Below are positions 1-14,300 of a stretch of 64,000 nt of DNA, piece by piece; the stretch's first letter is position 1, and each line of letters opens with the position of its first letter. A model generated the notes under the pieces. It saw only the letters and a program-made list of their open reading frames with translations. It was not told where the DNA came from and made no database searches. The position numbers and the translations under genes were made by a program. Source of the stretch: Aplidium turbinatum (lineage: Eukaryota > Chordata > Ascidiacea > Aplousobranchia > Polyclinidae); NCBI GenBank assembly GCA_918807975.1, contig OU964919.1:14650001-14714000 (forward strand), in the 5' to 3' direction.

Positions 1-994
<994 letters not shown>

Positions 995-1156
995 TCTGTG
1001 GTCGATGAACTGAAGCTGTTACGCTGATCTGGTCAATAGGCTAAACTTTTGAAATGCATTTTTTTAATGTCCTGAAAAGCTTAATTTTGTTAAACTTCAC
1101 TAAAAGTATTAAAATTTGTTTTAACAGTTCATTTATTTTTGTACGAAACTTTCTTC

Positions 1157-1162
1157 AATAAA
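1157..1162 (+). promoter_or_regulatory. Polyadenylation signal of the ADPRH-like gene
   Basis: AATAAA lies 163 bases after the stop codon in an AT-rich 3' UTR. It is the first canonical hexamer downstream on the coding strand. Confidence 0.55.
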
Positions 1163-1724
1163 GGTGCCATCGGTGCACCATATTCAATCAGCAAATCAAT
1201 GCAAAAAGGTAGAGGTTTTGAACCAGAAAGCCAATCTTCTCTGCAGAGGGAAAAAAAGTGAAACTACAGCCTACTGTTGCCCATAAGCTGAATCTTATGA
1301 CACTTTTTAGTAACCCTGCACTTCGTCACAGCGATATGATTTGTATTAAATTTCTGTAAGATCAAAAAAGTTTAGGCTCTTTTACAGTGTTTGAAAATGG
1401 CGTTTCAGCAAGCGGCTATATTTTTTGTTTCCGAAAATTGTCATACCGTACTGTATCATTGTGATGACGCGACAATAAATTGTCCACTACAACAAATGAC
1501 TTTTTTTTAAGCATTTCCACTTGGCCAGCACAACTAAGTTATATAGATTTACATTGCACACCGGTTTTACTTTGTTGGATTTACAACTTTGATTCTTTGA
1601 AGGGTCTTTGCAGTTTGTAACCTACTTCTTTAGTTGGATAAATCGAATTACTTCCAACAACGTTTTTCAACTAGAATTTACTTGAGGGTAACCTATTACA
1701 AAAATGTAGAATATCCTAATGGAT

Positions 1725-2015
1725 TGGTAGATTGTTTTTTATTCTCAGAATGGGAAAGCTTCTTTGAGAGCTTAATCCTGGCAGTTTCGCATACTTGCAG
1801 AGGGCTTTGAAACACTAAAGCAGACCGGTTATCGAGATTGATAAATAAAACTTCCGATTGTTGAAGTGTAATTGTTGGCGGGGAATTATTCCATCCATTA
1901 GTTGCCGCTGAATGGAGGGCAGTCCTTAGCGTGCGTTGCTCAAGCGCGCACCCCGAGAGTCGAACCAGCGCCACTTGATCTTGAAGCTTCTTCATTCACG
2001 AAGTCACGCACTAAT
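1725..2015 (-). repeat. tRNA-derived SINE, copy 1 (minus strand)
   Basis: On the minus strand there is a B-box (GGTTCGACTC) followed by a body ending in GCTCTCAAAGAAGC and a GAGAATAAAA tail. The body matches the SINEs at 35390-35600 and 36276-36585. The A-box part is decayed. The open frame across it (1696-1995) is not a gene. Confidence 0.75.
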
Positions 2016-4171
2016 CAAATGCAATAATATTTCGAAAAATATTTAGGCCTACCAACACCTGTAGAACAGAGTGGCGTGGATGAAATATTTGTCTAGCTTT
2101 ATACACCAAGTTGCAAATTGCTTGTGCATTCAGCATGAGCAGCATTTAATTGCTGAGAACTTTAGCAAAATCTTTAGTATAGCTTCTACATATAATTTGT
2201 ATAATGGTAGTGATGAATGATTTTACTCATTAAACATAAAGCCTACAGAAAATAATATGTCGCGGTGTTGTTGTATTCTTTATGTAACGTTTCATGCGGG
2301 GTAAATATCTTAAAGAGAGTGGCGCCAAAGCCTAATTAAAACAGGAAAACGCTACCGCAACTAAAAAGGCGATCTGATAGGCTATCGAGACACTTCCTCA
2401 AATGGGCGATCAACCTAATAGTCAGAAGTAACCGCCAAGAAAACAAAAAAAGTCACAAACTCAAAAATTTTCTTGGAGTTATGTAGTATTTGAACAGCTC
2501 CAAGGTTGTGGGTTTTCTTAGGCTAACCCAAGTGGTTGAAAGGCTCGATCTTGCATACAGCAGTTGCCAGTTAGCATCACCAAAATGCTAACCACGACCA
2601 GCTATTCTTTTCTCTGTTGATAATGCGCACGTTTACCACAAAGATGACTATCTTGAACACGACATGTCTTTTCTCCTCGGTGCAAACACGACCCAGCAGA
2701 TATCACATTCAAGTGGAATAGCCTCCTCGAGGAAAATGCTCACGTCATATTACAGTAGTTTTACTCCTACCACATCACTAAACTGTCAGCTGAAAGGGTG
2801 TGTGCTGTGAAGACTGACAGTAATACAGTAGCCTACCCTGACTGAGCAAAACATTATAAAAAAAACAATAGCAAACAACTCTTTAACTTCGTCAGAAAAG
2901 CACTTGATTATTCACATTGACTTAACGTTTGCAGACCTAAGTTGCTGGTTTGAAGTGCAGTGTTTGCAATGTTTCCAAAGGCGCCCAACCGAAACGATTA
3001 TATCACCACATTCACACCACCCACGCCCCAGAGCTTGATGATATTCCCACACTACAAGAGTTTACAAAACTAAGCCTGTATCGATTTCACAGAAAATGCA
3101 ATCAGAGCCTTGCTCATGAACGATTGTAAAAACTGTTTAGTGATTTCCCTATGGGACTGCTTATTTAATCAGTTTAACCCGCTAATCAGTCTCTTTTTAC
3201 ATATTTTTAACGACTGCAGACTTTCAATAAATGTTAAAATGAACTGGTTTTCCTGGTTGGTAGGCAAGTGGTTGCCCCAAATGACATAATTATTCTAAAT
3301 CTAAACTTAAACTGTCTTCCAAGTATCCTTTTCAAAAGTCTGAGTACCCATTTGTGGTGCATTGCTATTAAAACAATGAATGCAATAAAGTCGCTTTGCG
3401 TTTTATTGTGTGGCTACCACAGCGTTTGGGCCAAGAGAAAATAATCCATTGCATAAGTCTCCCTTCGTATTATTGTCCTCGGCTACACAAGACAGATACA
3501 ACGTCTGTCATAGCGGCATTTGGATTTTAACTAAATTGCAAATTGAAATAGCAACAAGTAACAGCTTTCTTGTATGTGCGGGATGATAAAACACTTCAGG
3601 ATAGTTAATTTGAAGTCCAAAGGACGTTTGTTCAACGTAACAAAATAGCAGCATCAACAATGCAATAAATACATAAGTCGGATCCAATTCAACCTTATTG
3701 CAAGAGTAAATTTATCGCAACGCAGTGTTGTTTCATGTCTTTTTCGTGTCTAAATAACGTTTCATTGTGTCCGTATGTACAGGTTTTCAACTGATTCAAG
3801 AAAAATAAACAGATTAAATCCCTTGCCTCGAACGATTTAAGGCGTTTCAGTAAGTAGCCAAACTGGGTTGCCTAGAAATTTGTGTTAACCCAAAAATTCG
3901 GAAAACAAATGTGAAAGAGGTTGAGAAAAAGAACATAATTTAAAACACGAGTAAGAAATAAAAAAATTAAGTGAGAGCAACAATTCAAATTTGCCCATAA
4001 ATTAAATCGTATTCCACAAGGTAAAATACTAGCCTACTACAACTGTACAGTACATTGCCAATCGATAACTCGTTTAACGAAATGAGCCCGATTGCGTGTA
4101 ATCTGAATCTCGTGCTTTAAAACCGTAAACTTATCTCAATGGCTTACGGTACAGTCCACGTTCTTTCACTG
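2016..4171. other. Intergenic stretch between two convergent genes
   Basis: Apart from the short C2H2-like frame at 2952-3127, listed separately, I see no gene, RNA or clean mobile element. Base composition is AT-rich, with several short A/T runs. The last part should hold the 3' UTR of the minus-strand dehydrogenase, but I found no canonical hexamer close to its stop. Confidence 0.4.
2952..3127 (+). other. Isolated C2H2-finger-like frame
   Basis: A plus-strand frame reads KCSVCNVSKGAQPKRLYHH and goes on to HTTH, giving C-x2-C-x12-H-x5-H spacing, then runs to a TAA at 3127. There is no start codon, and a stop lies just upstream of the finger. It could be one exon of an unannotated gene or a decayed transposon-borne finger. 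No neighbouring exon was found. Confidence 0.2.
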
Positions 4172-7100
4172 CTATTCCCACTTCTCCTTTATGTGCTTCG
4201 GTACCACCTTTGCGATTTCTCCAGATGTTAAATAAGTGTCAAGAAATACCGTTGGTAAAACGGGACTGAACGACTTGAGCATTTTGTCGGGCAAGGAACC
4301 AACAAAATACCGTACTTTAGGGGATTGGGCGGTTGCGGCCTCAACTAGGGCATGTAGGACCCGATTTGTATTCCCAAGATTAGATGGGACTTGTGATTTG
4401 AGAGTAGACGAAGTCGAAGATGTGAGAGTCGAAAAGCTTCTGCGTTTTACTGTATCGACAGGTTTTAAAGAATTATTCTTGTCTGCGCCCGTTGAAGTTG
4501 AGTTCGACTCTGTAAACTTGTTGCGCCGGTGCACAGTGTCGGAATCCCCGTTCTTTTTTACAAAATTTCCCGTTGACGACAACGACGAGTATCCGGATGT
4601 GAGAGTGGAAGATTGGCTGGAGGATAACAATGGGGACTTCTTGGAGGGTGACGCACCATTTTCCTCATCGTTTGAGGAAGATCCCGACACAGAGTTAATA
4701 TAGTCGACAAAATACTCCTCACCATAAAGATCCTTTATCTCCTGCGGAACTCGCTTTAGTCGAACGGAAGTTTCAGCATCTGAAAGCACCGTTTCACCAG
4801 CTGCAAAAAACGTTGTTTATTGATAAATGCAACATCATAACCACGTAACACAACGTAAACTAAACAATAATAATAAAACACCCATATATCGCTTATGAAC
4901 CATGTATCGACGACCTTGTAGTAATACGTTTTGTCGCTTCTACCTCTTTCTAGACCTCTGTTATGTTGGGCATATATTGTTAACAAAACAGCACGTTTTT
5001 CGTTGTGGTAATCGGAAATAAAAACACACTAAACTGATATTCATGAGTTATTTTGAGCCATGGTTTGACAACAGCGCATTGCTAGCAAGTCTTCATGCTG
5101 GGATCGAATCCAGACCTGCCAGCACTGCAGAAGACACTAACCACTCTGCTACTGAGCTGGCAAACAATACTTAAGCGCCGCAACATTATATCAACCACAT
5201 CACTTGCATTACGTTATTCGTCGAGAAATTCATTTTCTTGTGAAGAGCGGACTGCGGTTGAGCCATTGAGGTTGTCAATTTTGACAAGGAAGCAAATTTT
5301 ACTTCGAATCCCTATCGTTCTTAAATGCTAAGAACGCATTCATGCAGCCTACTTTCTCAAATGCGTTAGAATAAAAACTAAGTCAATAGCTAAGTACAGT
5401 TGAATGCGTGAATTCAAAGAAGGTCCCAATTTCCATAAAGGTGTTGTTGGGATAAATGCGTTTTAATTATTTTAGTTATTTGCTTTTGTGGTGGAATTTC
5501 GACAATGACTGTATGCTTAGATATACCGGTAAGAAGTATTATGCCTAAAAATTTCACTCGGTGAAGATTCTGTGGAAAAAATAGGTAAAAGTTGAAACCC
5601 TATTGTTGAAGTTGGGGTCTTTTTAGAATCAGTGGTAATATTGAAGGGGGTATTTTTCATGTTAACCCTTGAAAATTTGGCTGTGTTTTCGGGCATCAGA
5701 CACTGAAAGGAATTGGAAAGCACGAAAAGAGAAATATGAAAATTTGAATTCAAGTATTCAATTGCTTTCCAATCCAAAAATAAAGTAACCGTTGAAGTTT
5801 CTGATTCCATTTCAATACGGAATACTAACAATATAAGTGAGCCTATCATGCCCAGGTCTAAATCTAACATCACACTCATCATGGGTTTGTTGTCGCTAAA
5901 AAGCGATCATTGAAGCCAATTCATGAAAAAGAAAACTAAACACAAACTCGACACTTTGAGACGAAAAACCTTCCTTTAAACGTTAAAACTTGCTTGTTTT
6001 TTGTTAATAAGAACCAGTGAATGATTCATTTCGAGTTCAATGCTGGTAGCAGCATAAGCTAGATCCACTAAAAGAGTCATATGAATTATTCACTACAAGC
6101 CACGCTACAGCAAGCCCATGATAAAAGGCTTACGTAGGTATGTGGTAAAGCGCGATCGATAGGTTTTCTAAAACAACCTGGTACAGGCTTCAAATGTTAT
6201 GCAGATTTCGAACTTAAATATGTCTTTTAGTTTCATAATTTCCTATGCTCGGATTAGCTGACAAACGGGGTCAAAACGGTTTGCCATTTCCATAACTATG
6301 GTTTAAAGTTAAGAGCTTGTACAGCACAGAAAGAAAAAACACAACGTGGCACGGGAAGAAAATCTTGCGGATCTGCTTGAAGCATTCACACCATACGTAG
6401 ACATCGAGTGAACCACCTCGAAATCAAATTTGTCGACTGGTTATTATTGATAAAGCTGCAAAAGCAATTAAATTTATCACTTCAATATACTGGCAACCTA
6501 GGTCAGGTGTCACGAAGCAAACTAGACATGCAGTATTTTATGAAAGTATGGTTTGTCACGAAAGCTGTCGAGCCAGAAAATCAGTCATTTTTACACTAAT
6601 TCAACGTCTGAAGACGTTGTATAAATCTGAAAAAGGAATGATTTGCTGGCTGGAATAGTTCTCTTGAAATCAATCAAACATCAACAACCCATGCAGCAAA
6701 TCAATCATGTTTGACATTGATTCAACGATTCAATGTTTGCAGACGTTAAACAATTGTAAAAATAAACTGACTTACTGTTGTGCGTGTTAATTTACGAGAC
6801 ATGAATAAAAATACATGAACTCACTTGGAAAGAAAGCAGGTTGGACGAGGGACACAAACACCCCCCATTTCAGCATTTCTTGTCGCAAGGAATCACTAAA
6901 AGCTTCCAGCGCGAATTTGCTTGCAGCAAACGCTGCTTGGCCAGCACGGGAAACGCAGCCTGTAAATTAGACAAAATCATACGTAAATACGATGCAATCT
7001 ATGTTTTCTCGGCGGCGAGTGCAGCAAGAATTGACAGAGATAAACAAGTGTTTCGCTCATAAAGCTGGGCTCATCGGTATCGCACCACCAATTTATGCCA

Positions 7101-8277
7101 GACCTCTCGACTGCTGCTTTTGCCAGTCAATTGACGTCGCCCCATGAGCTACCAAGTATAAAGTAGAACATGATTAAGGTGAAAAGTTGTTTTATTAGTT
7201 TGACACTTTTTTCATTTGCGTCACATTTTGTAGACCTTTTTATGTGTTTTGAGGGTCATAGAAATGTTTGTTTAGGAGATATTCTCCATTTGTTGATTGA
7301 AAAATCTTTATAGCTAGCGTGGAAGCTATACCGCATGATTGGCAAAACTGTTGTGAGTGCTCAGCCTTGTGCTGACGCCAGGTAGATCGCTCCTTCTACA
7401 TAGCAAATTAAGTTGTAAGGCCAAATAGCCGTAAATTCTCTACAATCTACATGTTAGCAAAGGTGTCACATATGATAAGGTTCATGGCTGAGCAGTGAGC
7501 AGTACTAGAGAAAGCTTCCCTAAATAGTTTGCACTGTGACTCTAGTGCTCTGTAAATGCTGCTTATTAATCTAGAGCAGGGGTCACCAACCTTTTTTGCA
7601 TGCGGGCCACTTTGGCACTAAGGAGAGCTGTGGCGGGCTGCACTAATAAAATGTTAGGTAGGTTGACTCTTATGCTAAAAAAGAACGCATTTCGTACCCA
7701 GTATCTAGCGTTACGTGTTGTTCATATTTAATATGTTAGAATACCGCAGCAACAAAATTAATCGAACAACGCTACTGCCAGGCCAAGCTCCTTTTACAAC
7801 ACTTTTGACTTTTTTTAACAATGCCTAATCAACGAGGCCACTTGTTTCGCGCACTTATAGCGAATCGAGCGGTTTCATCAGAATATTCATCGCCAAGCAA
7901 GAGTGGTGTTGTCACCTCGCTTCACAAAAGATATCTTGCAATTAATAATTTCAGTAAACAAGGAAATGTTTGACACATCGCAATACAGGCAACAATAGTG
8001 ACCTGCAAACATATCAGCGAAAAATAGGCTTCAATAACAGGAAAAAAGAAACCAGGCACCATGAAACAAATGCTTGTGGAAATCACCCAAAAAACATTTC
8101 TATCGTAGCTCATGAACAGTCTTCCCTTTAAAAAAGCAATGAGTTGGTTTTTCATCCTTTTTGTGAGTCTATAAAACTGTCTTTCTTTTGTTATAGACAA
8201 CTGTCATTTGCGATGCTTATCAGCGTGGTAAGAATTTGTTGATTAACAACATTTTGCAGAACTTGCTTCGGCAGTAG

Positions 8278-8315
<38 letters not shown>

Positions 8316-11300
8316 AGCCCCTGCGCAAGGATGACACGCGAAATCGTGAAGCGTTTCATATTTCTTTAAAAAAAGAAATACTAAGCTAAATATTTTCATA
8401 ATAGCCTACAATCAGAAAAAGTCTTTAAATTTATATATAATATTTTGCCAATTAATTATAAATTGAGTTGGCACACCGACCTATTTTGCCAACAAAAACT
8501 TGCATAAAGAGAACACTGGTCGTGAAACACAATAACGGTGAAACGCACACTAGTGTTTACATGACATTTGCAAACTTAAAATAAGCAACCCTATGTTCGA
8601 CATTTTCGAAATTGGAAAACAGACGTTTTAATCAACCACTGGGACAGTGTGGCTGGACATCGCATTGGAATAGCTTTAAGCAATCCCCACCTCGAACTAT
8701 AATCTGATTGGTCGGTCTATGGAATCGTATGCAAAGCGAAAATATGCTTCCCGGAAAGTATTTTTTGCCTTCGTGCTCTTTAACTCCTCAAGAAAAGTAT
8801 TTTTGGTTATACTTGTACGCTGATACCTTCCGCGGGCCGCAGCGATACAGCGTGGCGGGCCGCATGCGGCCCGCCATTTGGTGACCCCTGATCTAGAGAA
8901 CCAGTCAGCAGCACAGGATGTGCAGACCTTGAATTATTGTGTGAAAGGACTTACTTGCTGGTAGAAAAGCGTGGTGGCTGCATGAAATGCGTCATAATGT
9001 TTCAGCAAATTGCATGAATACAAATGCAGCATTGAGCCAACGCGCCGCGAGGTAGCTGTGGTGCCTATGTTTGTGCCCCATGAGAAATCGTATTAAAAAC
9101 AGAGTGGAGAAACCATGCCGTTTATACATTCCTTCAACATTGCCAGATGATAGAAAAAGGAAACCTTTCGTTTGTTGGATCTTTGCAGCAATATGCCAGA
9201 TTGCCAGTACACTGCAAACGCGTTCTCACAGTTTTGCAACACGTGCTTCAGGTGAATGCAAAATGAGAGTGCAAGCTGGCTACTACAAGATGTTAAAAAT
9301 GATAACCGGTTTTTATTTCCCACGTTTCGTCAGTCAGCATGACGTCAAGGGGACTGATACAGGTGAAAAATACCTGTTTAGCAGCAACATGGCACACCAC
9401 AGAACATATTGCGTGTAGGCTATGTTAGCCGAAACTCCGACGTTCATTGTGCTGAAGTTTCATATTTGCAAGTATCGTAACCTTGGATGGCAACTGACAA
9501 CATACTTAGGGCGTATGGTCGTCTTGTTGTTTTTCTTTCAAGAGCAGTTCTCGTCCATAACTTTTGACGTTGTGTCTAATTGAATTCTATTTGTATTTGT
9601 GCTGTTTTTGCTTTAAGGTTTAAGAAAATCGGACTTTCTAAATTCCTACTTTAAAGCTTCCTCTAAAACCATAGGCTACATTGGAAAATTGTACACACAG
9701 CAATCGCTTTTCAGACTTAGGAAACACACAAAGAACAAGCAAAAGAAAACCACATACCAGATATGCTGCTCAGGTTGACAACCCTCCCTTTCGCGCGTCG
9801 CAACAACGGCAATAAAGCTTTCGTAACTCGAACTGCACCGAGGAAATTGACTTGCATTATTTTGTCAAAATCCTCATTAGCGCACCAGTCTACTTCAGCA
9901 ACCGCGTACGATTCAGCACAGTTGACAACTGCCCATACACCTAAACAAAACAATGTCGCTGTTATTCTTCAAAGCTACCGTACTTGGAATTACTATGAAA
10001 TGACTTGTTCAGCTAGCAAAATTGGTCCCGATTTTGTTCAATTTATGGACCAAGGACTTTTTTAGAATCAAAAAGGACCAGTTTTGCTTGCTAGGTGTGC
10101 TATAAATTATCTAGCGATTATATGTGCGACATTTCAAGTGTAGCCTATTTTCAAGCATGTTAAATTAGCTTAAGAGTCACATCACCAATATCGTGTCAAA
10201 GTATTAAGTAGATTGTAGCATTTGGTCACAAAATGTATGATGTCATGTTTTAAGCATGGCTAGAAAAGGTTGTCAGGGTAGCTCAAAATACTTCGACACA
10301 TAATGTTCGCCTGTTCGGGTTAGCTAAGAAAACGTCGAAGTGAGTGCTGTCATGGAAATGGGTTCGGGTGACAACTTCCTAAATTACAAGTTGACATGAT
10401 GTCCACTTTGAGTTAGGTCACAGACACAGAGTGTTGGTTTAACAGCATCATGTAAACAAAGAACGACATCACGGTAAAGGAAACAGTCCGAGTAAACTGA
10501 TGTAAACAAATGTATCCTGATCACATGAGGTAAAATGACAAAAAAAGCTTTTAGTGAACTCATCATTCCTGGTTTAAATTTTTTATATCTCACTACAGCA
10601 GCGAACACGTTACTGACAGTGATATATACAGATTGCCGATATACATACAGTATATGCCGTATACAGTTACTGATATATGCCATGAGATACTGAGAGTGTG
10701 GTGCTGACTGCTGATACCAGGGTGGCAGCGAAAAACCACAGGATCAAAAAGTCAGCTGCTACCTTCGTGTAACCAGTAATCCAGTAAATAAGTAATATCA
10801 TATAAAACAACGTGACAGTGCATCGAAGTTGGAGCGTTGTCAGAACAGTCACCACAGCAAAAAAGCATCCAGAAGCAACCACGCTTTTTTGTAACATTGT
10901 GTAAACAAAATCTATAAGTTATTGTAGCCTATATATGCCAAAAAGGGCTTACCGTCATCACCAACCAAATCTTCAATCATTTCTTTAGCGTCGTCAATTT
11001 CATCTTGTTTTGTGACATCGATCTGCAAGATGGCCAGTCGAGTTGACCCTCGAGAGGCTATCGATCGTGCACCAATGCTGTTACAGTCGGTACAACCAGC
11101 GAAAACTGTGTAGCCTTGCTTGTCTAAGCATAAAGCTAATTCGTAACCATATGAGTTGGGTATGTCACAACCTGAAAAAAGAACATTCGTTTATAAGTAG
11201 TGGTGGCTGAATAACAGGGTGGTTGCTTTTCACAAGTAATCTTAAATCAAGTTTTAAAATCTTGCATTACAGCCTACATCAGGATCATCAGGATTACTCA

Positions 11301-14300
11301 ACTAATCTTAACAAAGGTCCAATTTGACAAATTGAATATTTTTAGCGGTCCGGTAAATAAGTTATTTCCCACGTAACTACGAAAGTTAAACTATCTGTAC
11401 CAAACCACTTTTTTAGGTAAAATCTAACTCGAATTGGATTTCTGAGAAAGTTTTGAGGAGTCTGGGAGTCGAAGCCCCCCAGAAACTAGGATAATCACAC
11501 TAAGAATTGCTTCCTCCCAGTAAAAATCTGTTTAAAGAAGGCCTGACACGTGGCAATGAGGCTATTCTTCCAAAAGCTCAAGGTCCACCATCAACACCCA
11601 GAAGGTCCGGATTCGGACCGCGGTCCGCCAGTTGAGTAGCCCTGGCCTACATCATAACAGCAGCTCATGTGAAATCTTTATCGGACGGGAAAAATTCAAA
11701 CAAACTAAATATTTCAAAAATATTTCCAGCCAGTAAATTAGCCAATCGCAATGTAAAAACTGATTTGCTGACTGGATTTGTGGTAGCGTAGTACAGTTCT
11801 AAGCTTTTTACACACATCCACAACTCAACAAAGAGTTAGATTTTATAGACTATATCATATGATAAAACAGCAGCCAAACATTTCATTGCAGCTTTAACAG
11901 TGTTGGTTAGAAGCATGCTATATGCAGGGCCCGATTAACCATGAGGCACACGAGGCACAGGCCTCAGGCCCCCTGGTTTTGGGGGCTCCCAATTTTTTTT
12001 ACATTAGTACCGTAGGCGTCAATACTTTTATAGGTTTCAAGCAGTGCCGTGTCAAGGGGGCCCGAGCCCACCATCTCAGGGAGCCCACAAATAATAGATT
12101 TTTGCGTTTTAGTAAAGTGTTTTTTGAGTTGCCAAAGTTCACTGCGTGTACTTGTCCATTAAGAAGATGATTTAGGCCCTTATTATACTAAAACATCTCA
12201 AATTTGGGTCTAACTACACTGAAACATCTCTAAAAACACCATTACTATCTAAAAACAAGTTAAAATGCGATAACGTTAGTAACATGATCTGCAGAAATGT
12301 ATTTAACATATAACAGGTTGGATGCAATTGAATATATGAATTCAAAAAGGGCCCAATTGCCACAAAGTGTTTTTGGTACAACTGTTTTAATTATTTTGGT
12401 CATTTACTTTTGTGGTGAAACTTGGATAATGATTATATGCTTAAACATACTGGTAAGAAGCATCATACCTAAAAAGTTCACTCAGTGAGGATTCTGTGGA
12501 GAAACTATAGAGAAGTTGAATTGCAACTGCTGTAGTTGGGCCCATTTCAAAATCAATGGAAAAATTGATAGGGTATTTTTTATGTGTTTACTGATATGTT
12601 TGAAAAATTTGGCTGTTTTTTTAAGTATCATTTAGAAGACATTGAAAGAAATCGGAAAGCACAAATAGTGAAATAAAAAAAACAAAACTGGAGGGCCCTT
12701 TTTGAATTCACATATTCAATTTCTTTTCATTGAAAGAAATCGGAAAGCACAAAAAGTAAAATAAAAAAAATGGGGTTGGGTCCTTTGTGTTAGAAAGTTG
12801 TAGATAAATTGGCTAAATTAATATTTATGAAGTTATAGCTTTGCTTGAACTATTTGTTAGCCCATATTTCATCATTTGCAGAGACTATATGGCATTGCAT
12901 TGAAAGCGATTGCCAACAGGGGCCCCTAAACTTAGCTGTGCCTCGGGCCCCCGTGAGCCTTAATCAGGCCCTGGCTATATGCCTACCTACCTGTGATTAA
13001 CACTGTTCTTTGCTGTGCTTTCGCCATTGGATATGGGCGTTTTTCCACAACAATTCGCCTGCTTTTCCTCTTTATTTTTCCCCAGCAAGTAAACTTAATA
13101 TTATTCAAAACTTATTAAGAGTTAACGTTTACCTTAAACTCACCAAACGCTTTCAGTCAAAAGATCTAGAAATTTGAAGACAAACTTGTTAACAGAAACG
13201 TAGCATATATCCTTCAACTTTATGAACAAACAACTTTCGACTTCAGCGTTAAAACAAGCAAAAGCTAACTCGTAAAACAGCAGCGCTGTCAGCATAGCTC
13301 ATTCTTGAAAACAGCAGTCTGTGCCAGGGATGCCAGCGACAGATTTCCAATAAACTTAGATTGTGTGCTGAAAAAAACCCAGATGAGGTAAAAAAAACCC
13401 AGGTCCAGAAAATATGTAGTAAAGCGGTTAAAAAAGCCTGATGTGCTTTTAGCACCACTTGCGTTTCATTATTTCATATCTATTTTTTGCAATCGCACTA
13501 TCAGGAAATGCTTTCCTATAAACATCAACAAGATGATTAATGTGAGTGAATGGTACATGATGCTCAGAAAAATAACCTGCAAGCAATGCTTCTGCTTTAG
13601 CAATTTGATCTGACTGGGTGGCTAAATTTTGTGTTAAAAAGGTATATACCGTATTGATTTTCACATGAGACTTAGCAGCACTGTAGTTTTGTTTGTGTTT
13701 TTCAGTCTTGCTGTGAGCTAACAACATTGATTTATTAGCATTTTTCAGTATAGCTTTGCAATATTTACAATAACTGTTGTTTTTATTGGAAGCATCTTCT
13801 TTCATTTGCTACCAATCTTTGAATTCAGGAACTTTTAGCCAGTCCTTTTCGAATGATTGTCCATACCACAATTTTTGCTTCGTTTTGGGTTTTTTATTTT
13901 TATCACTCGTTTTTGTAAGAATACCGTTACTGTAGAAGAGTTCAGTTAAGTTTATAACATTAGATCTACACTAACAGTCGTATTTGAGTCTTATAGCTTA
14001 GGCAGCCTAATACCAATACCCCTGAGAAGCGTAATAAATGATGAAAAATATATGTATCAATTAAAACCTGCTCACAACAACTCGCTAGACTACTGTATAC
14101 CAGCTGTACCTCACTGACTACAGTAATTGATGCAAAAAACATTACCTTAAAATCATTTTTGTGTTGCAGTGTGGACCATTTACCGAGGATCCCAGTGCCT
14201 TAATACCGTGCAAGCTCTGTACAAAGTTAAAAACAAAAAAAACCTAGATTCACCTAAATTTGAAAAAAAAAAACTTAAAACCCAGATGTGGTCAAAAAAA

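Noticed and set aside
4236-4703. 155-residue plus-strand open frame
   Set aside because: It lies opposite the last SDR exon, whose sequence matches a known family; this is its antisense shadow.
10384-10897. Two hydrophobic minus-strand frames
   Set aside because: They lie in an SDR intron, overlap each other in different frames, contain low-complexity ATATAC sequence and have no family match or needed splice phase.
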